From Pseudomonadota bacterium (GTDB lineage: Bacteria; Pseudomonadota; Alphaproteobacteria; Rhizobiales; Rhizobiaceae), in the NCBI GenBank assembly GCA_023416545.1, contig JAEZHO010000098.1:1-5583 (forward strand): 5,583 nucleotides of DNA, read 5' to 3'. A model generated the notes under the pieces. That model ran no database searches. It had not been told where the DNA came from and saw only the letters and a program-made list of their open reading frames with translations. Numbering within the stretch: the first letter of the stretch is position 1; each line of letters begins with the position of its first letter. Both the position numbers and the translations under genes were made by a program. Below, one piece after another: positions 5,472 through 5,583 of this stretch.

Positions 5472-5583
5472 ATGCTGGCTCTCCTGGCTCTTGTTCTGTC
5501 GGTTCTGCTGGCGCTTTTTTATTTCCGCCTTCTCGCAAAGCCGGCCAGCCATCGCCGCGCGGTTCTCAAGACCGCGCCCGTCC
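5472..5583 (+). CDS. YhhN/TMEM86-type lysoplasmalogenase family protein, N-terminal fragment (3' end outside window)
   Basis: An open frame begins at ATG 5472 and runs off the window after 37 codons. It starts with a hydrophobic helix, MLALLALVLSVLLALFYFRL, followed by LAKPASHRRAVLKTAPV. A first helix, then a basic linker with an Arg-x-x-x-Lys-Thr pattern leading into the second helix, resembles the N-terminus of YhhN/TMEM86 family proteins, some of which hydrolyse the vinyl-ether bond of lysoplasmalogens. The stop of the DMT gene is 10 bp upstream, implying cotranscription. No good Shine-Dalgarno is visible, and no alternative ATG, GTG or TTG lies between the start and the upstream in-frame stop at 5418, so translation may be coupled to the preceding gene. 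With only 37 residues the family call is tentative; the existence of a gene here is likely. Confidence 0.62.
   Translation, partial: MLALLALVLSVLLALFYFRLLAKPASHRRAVLKTAPV

Noticed and set aside
1..5583. Mobile elements, CRISPR arrays, tRNA or rRNA genes, defence genes
   Set aside because: No transposase, recombinase, direct-repeat array or tRNA-like cloverleaf was seen; the gene order looks like core chromosome.

Overview
The window looks like chromosomal DNA of a high-GC alphaproteobacterium of the Rhizobiales (Hyphomicrobiales), probably Rhizobiaceae or Phyllobacteriaceae. The evidence is an aerobic-type cobaltochelatase CobT with its acidic linker, the long alphaproteobacterial form of ribosomal protein L28, a rhizobial-type DUF3108 protein, and a TTGAC-N17-TATAGA promoter. 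No mobile element, CRISPR array, tRNA or rRNA gene is visible. All intact reading frames look like ordinary, maintained genes.

Layout. (1) 1-2450, + strand: the C-terminal three quarters of cobT (cobalt insertion in vitamin B12 synthesis), followed by a secreted phytase-like/esterase-like protein whose possible GTG start overlaps the cobT stop. (2) 2451-2492: a 9-bp perfect inverted repeat between two convergent genes, a likely shared 3'-end hairpin. (3) 2469-3629, - strand: rpmB (L28) with a clear sigma-70-type promoter and an 86-nt leader, a bulged terminator-like hairpin, then yhhQ (queuosine-precursor transporter). (4) 3630-3765: the divergent control region. (5) 3766-5583, + strand: a probable operon of an exported DUF3108 protein, a ten-helix DMT/EamA exporter, and the start of a YhhN/TMEM86-type lysoplasmalogenase family membrane protein that runs off the window.

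The most interesting observation is in the short leader of yhhQ (3104-3133, - strand). A small stem is followed by an AUAAAAAA tail, and the stem's loop can pair with the nucleotides containing the yhhQ start codon. This is the H-type pseudoknot layout of a class I preQ1 riboswitch, placed directly in front of a gene whose family imports queuosine precursors. Its stem would also hide part of the Shine-Dalgarno sequence, so it would fit translational shut-off by preQ1. It deviates from the textbook aptamer (4-bp stem, short first loop), so it is offered as a candidate only.

The rest of the window is housekeeping: B12 synthesis, translation, tRNA-modification precursor uptake, and envelope or transport functions.
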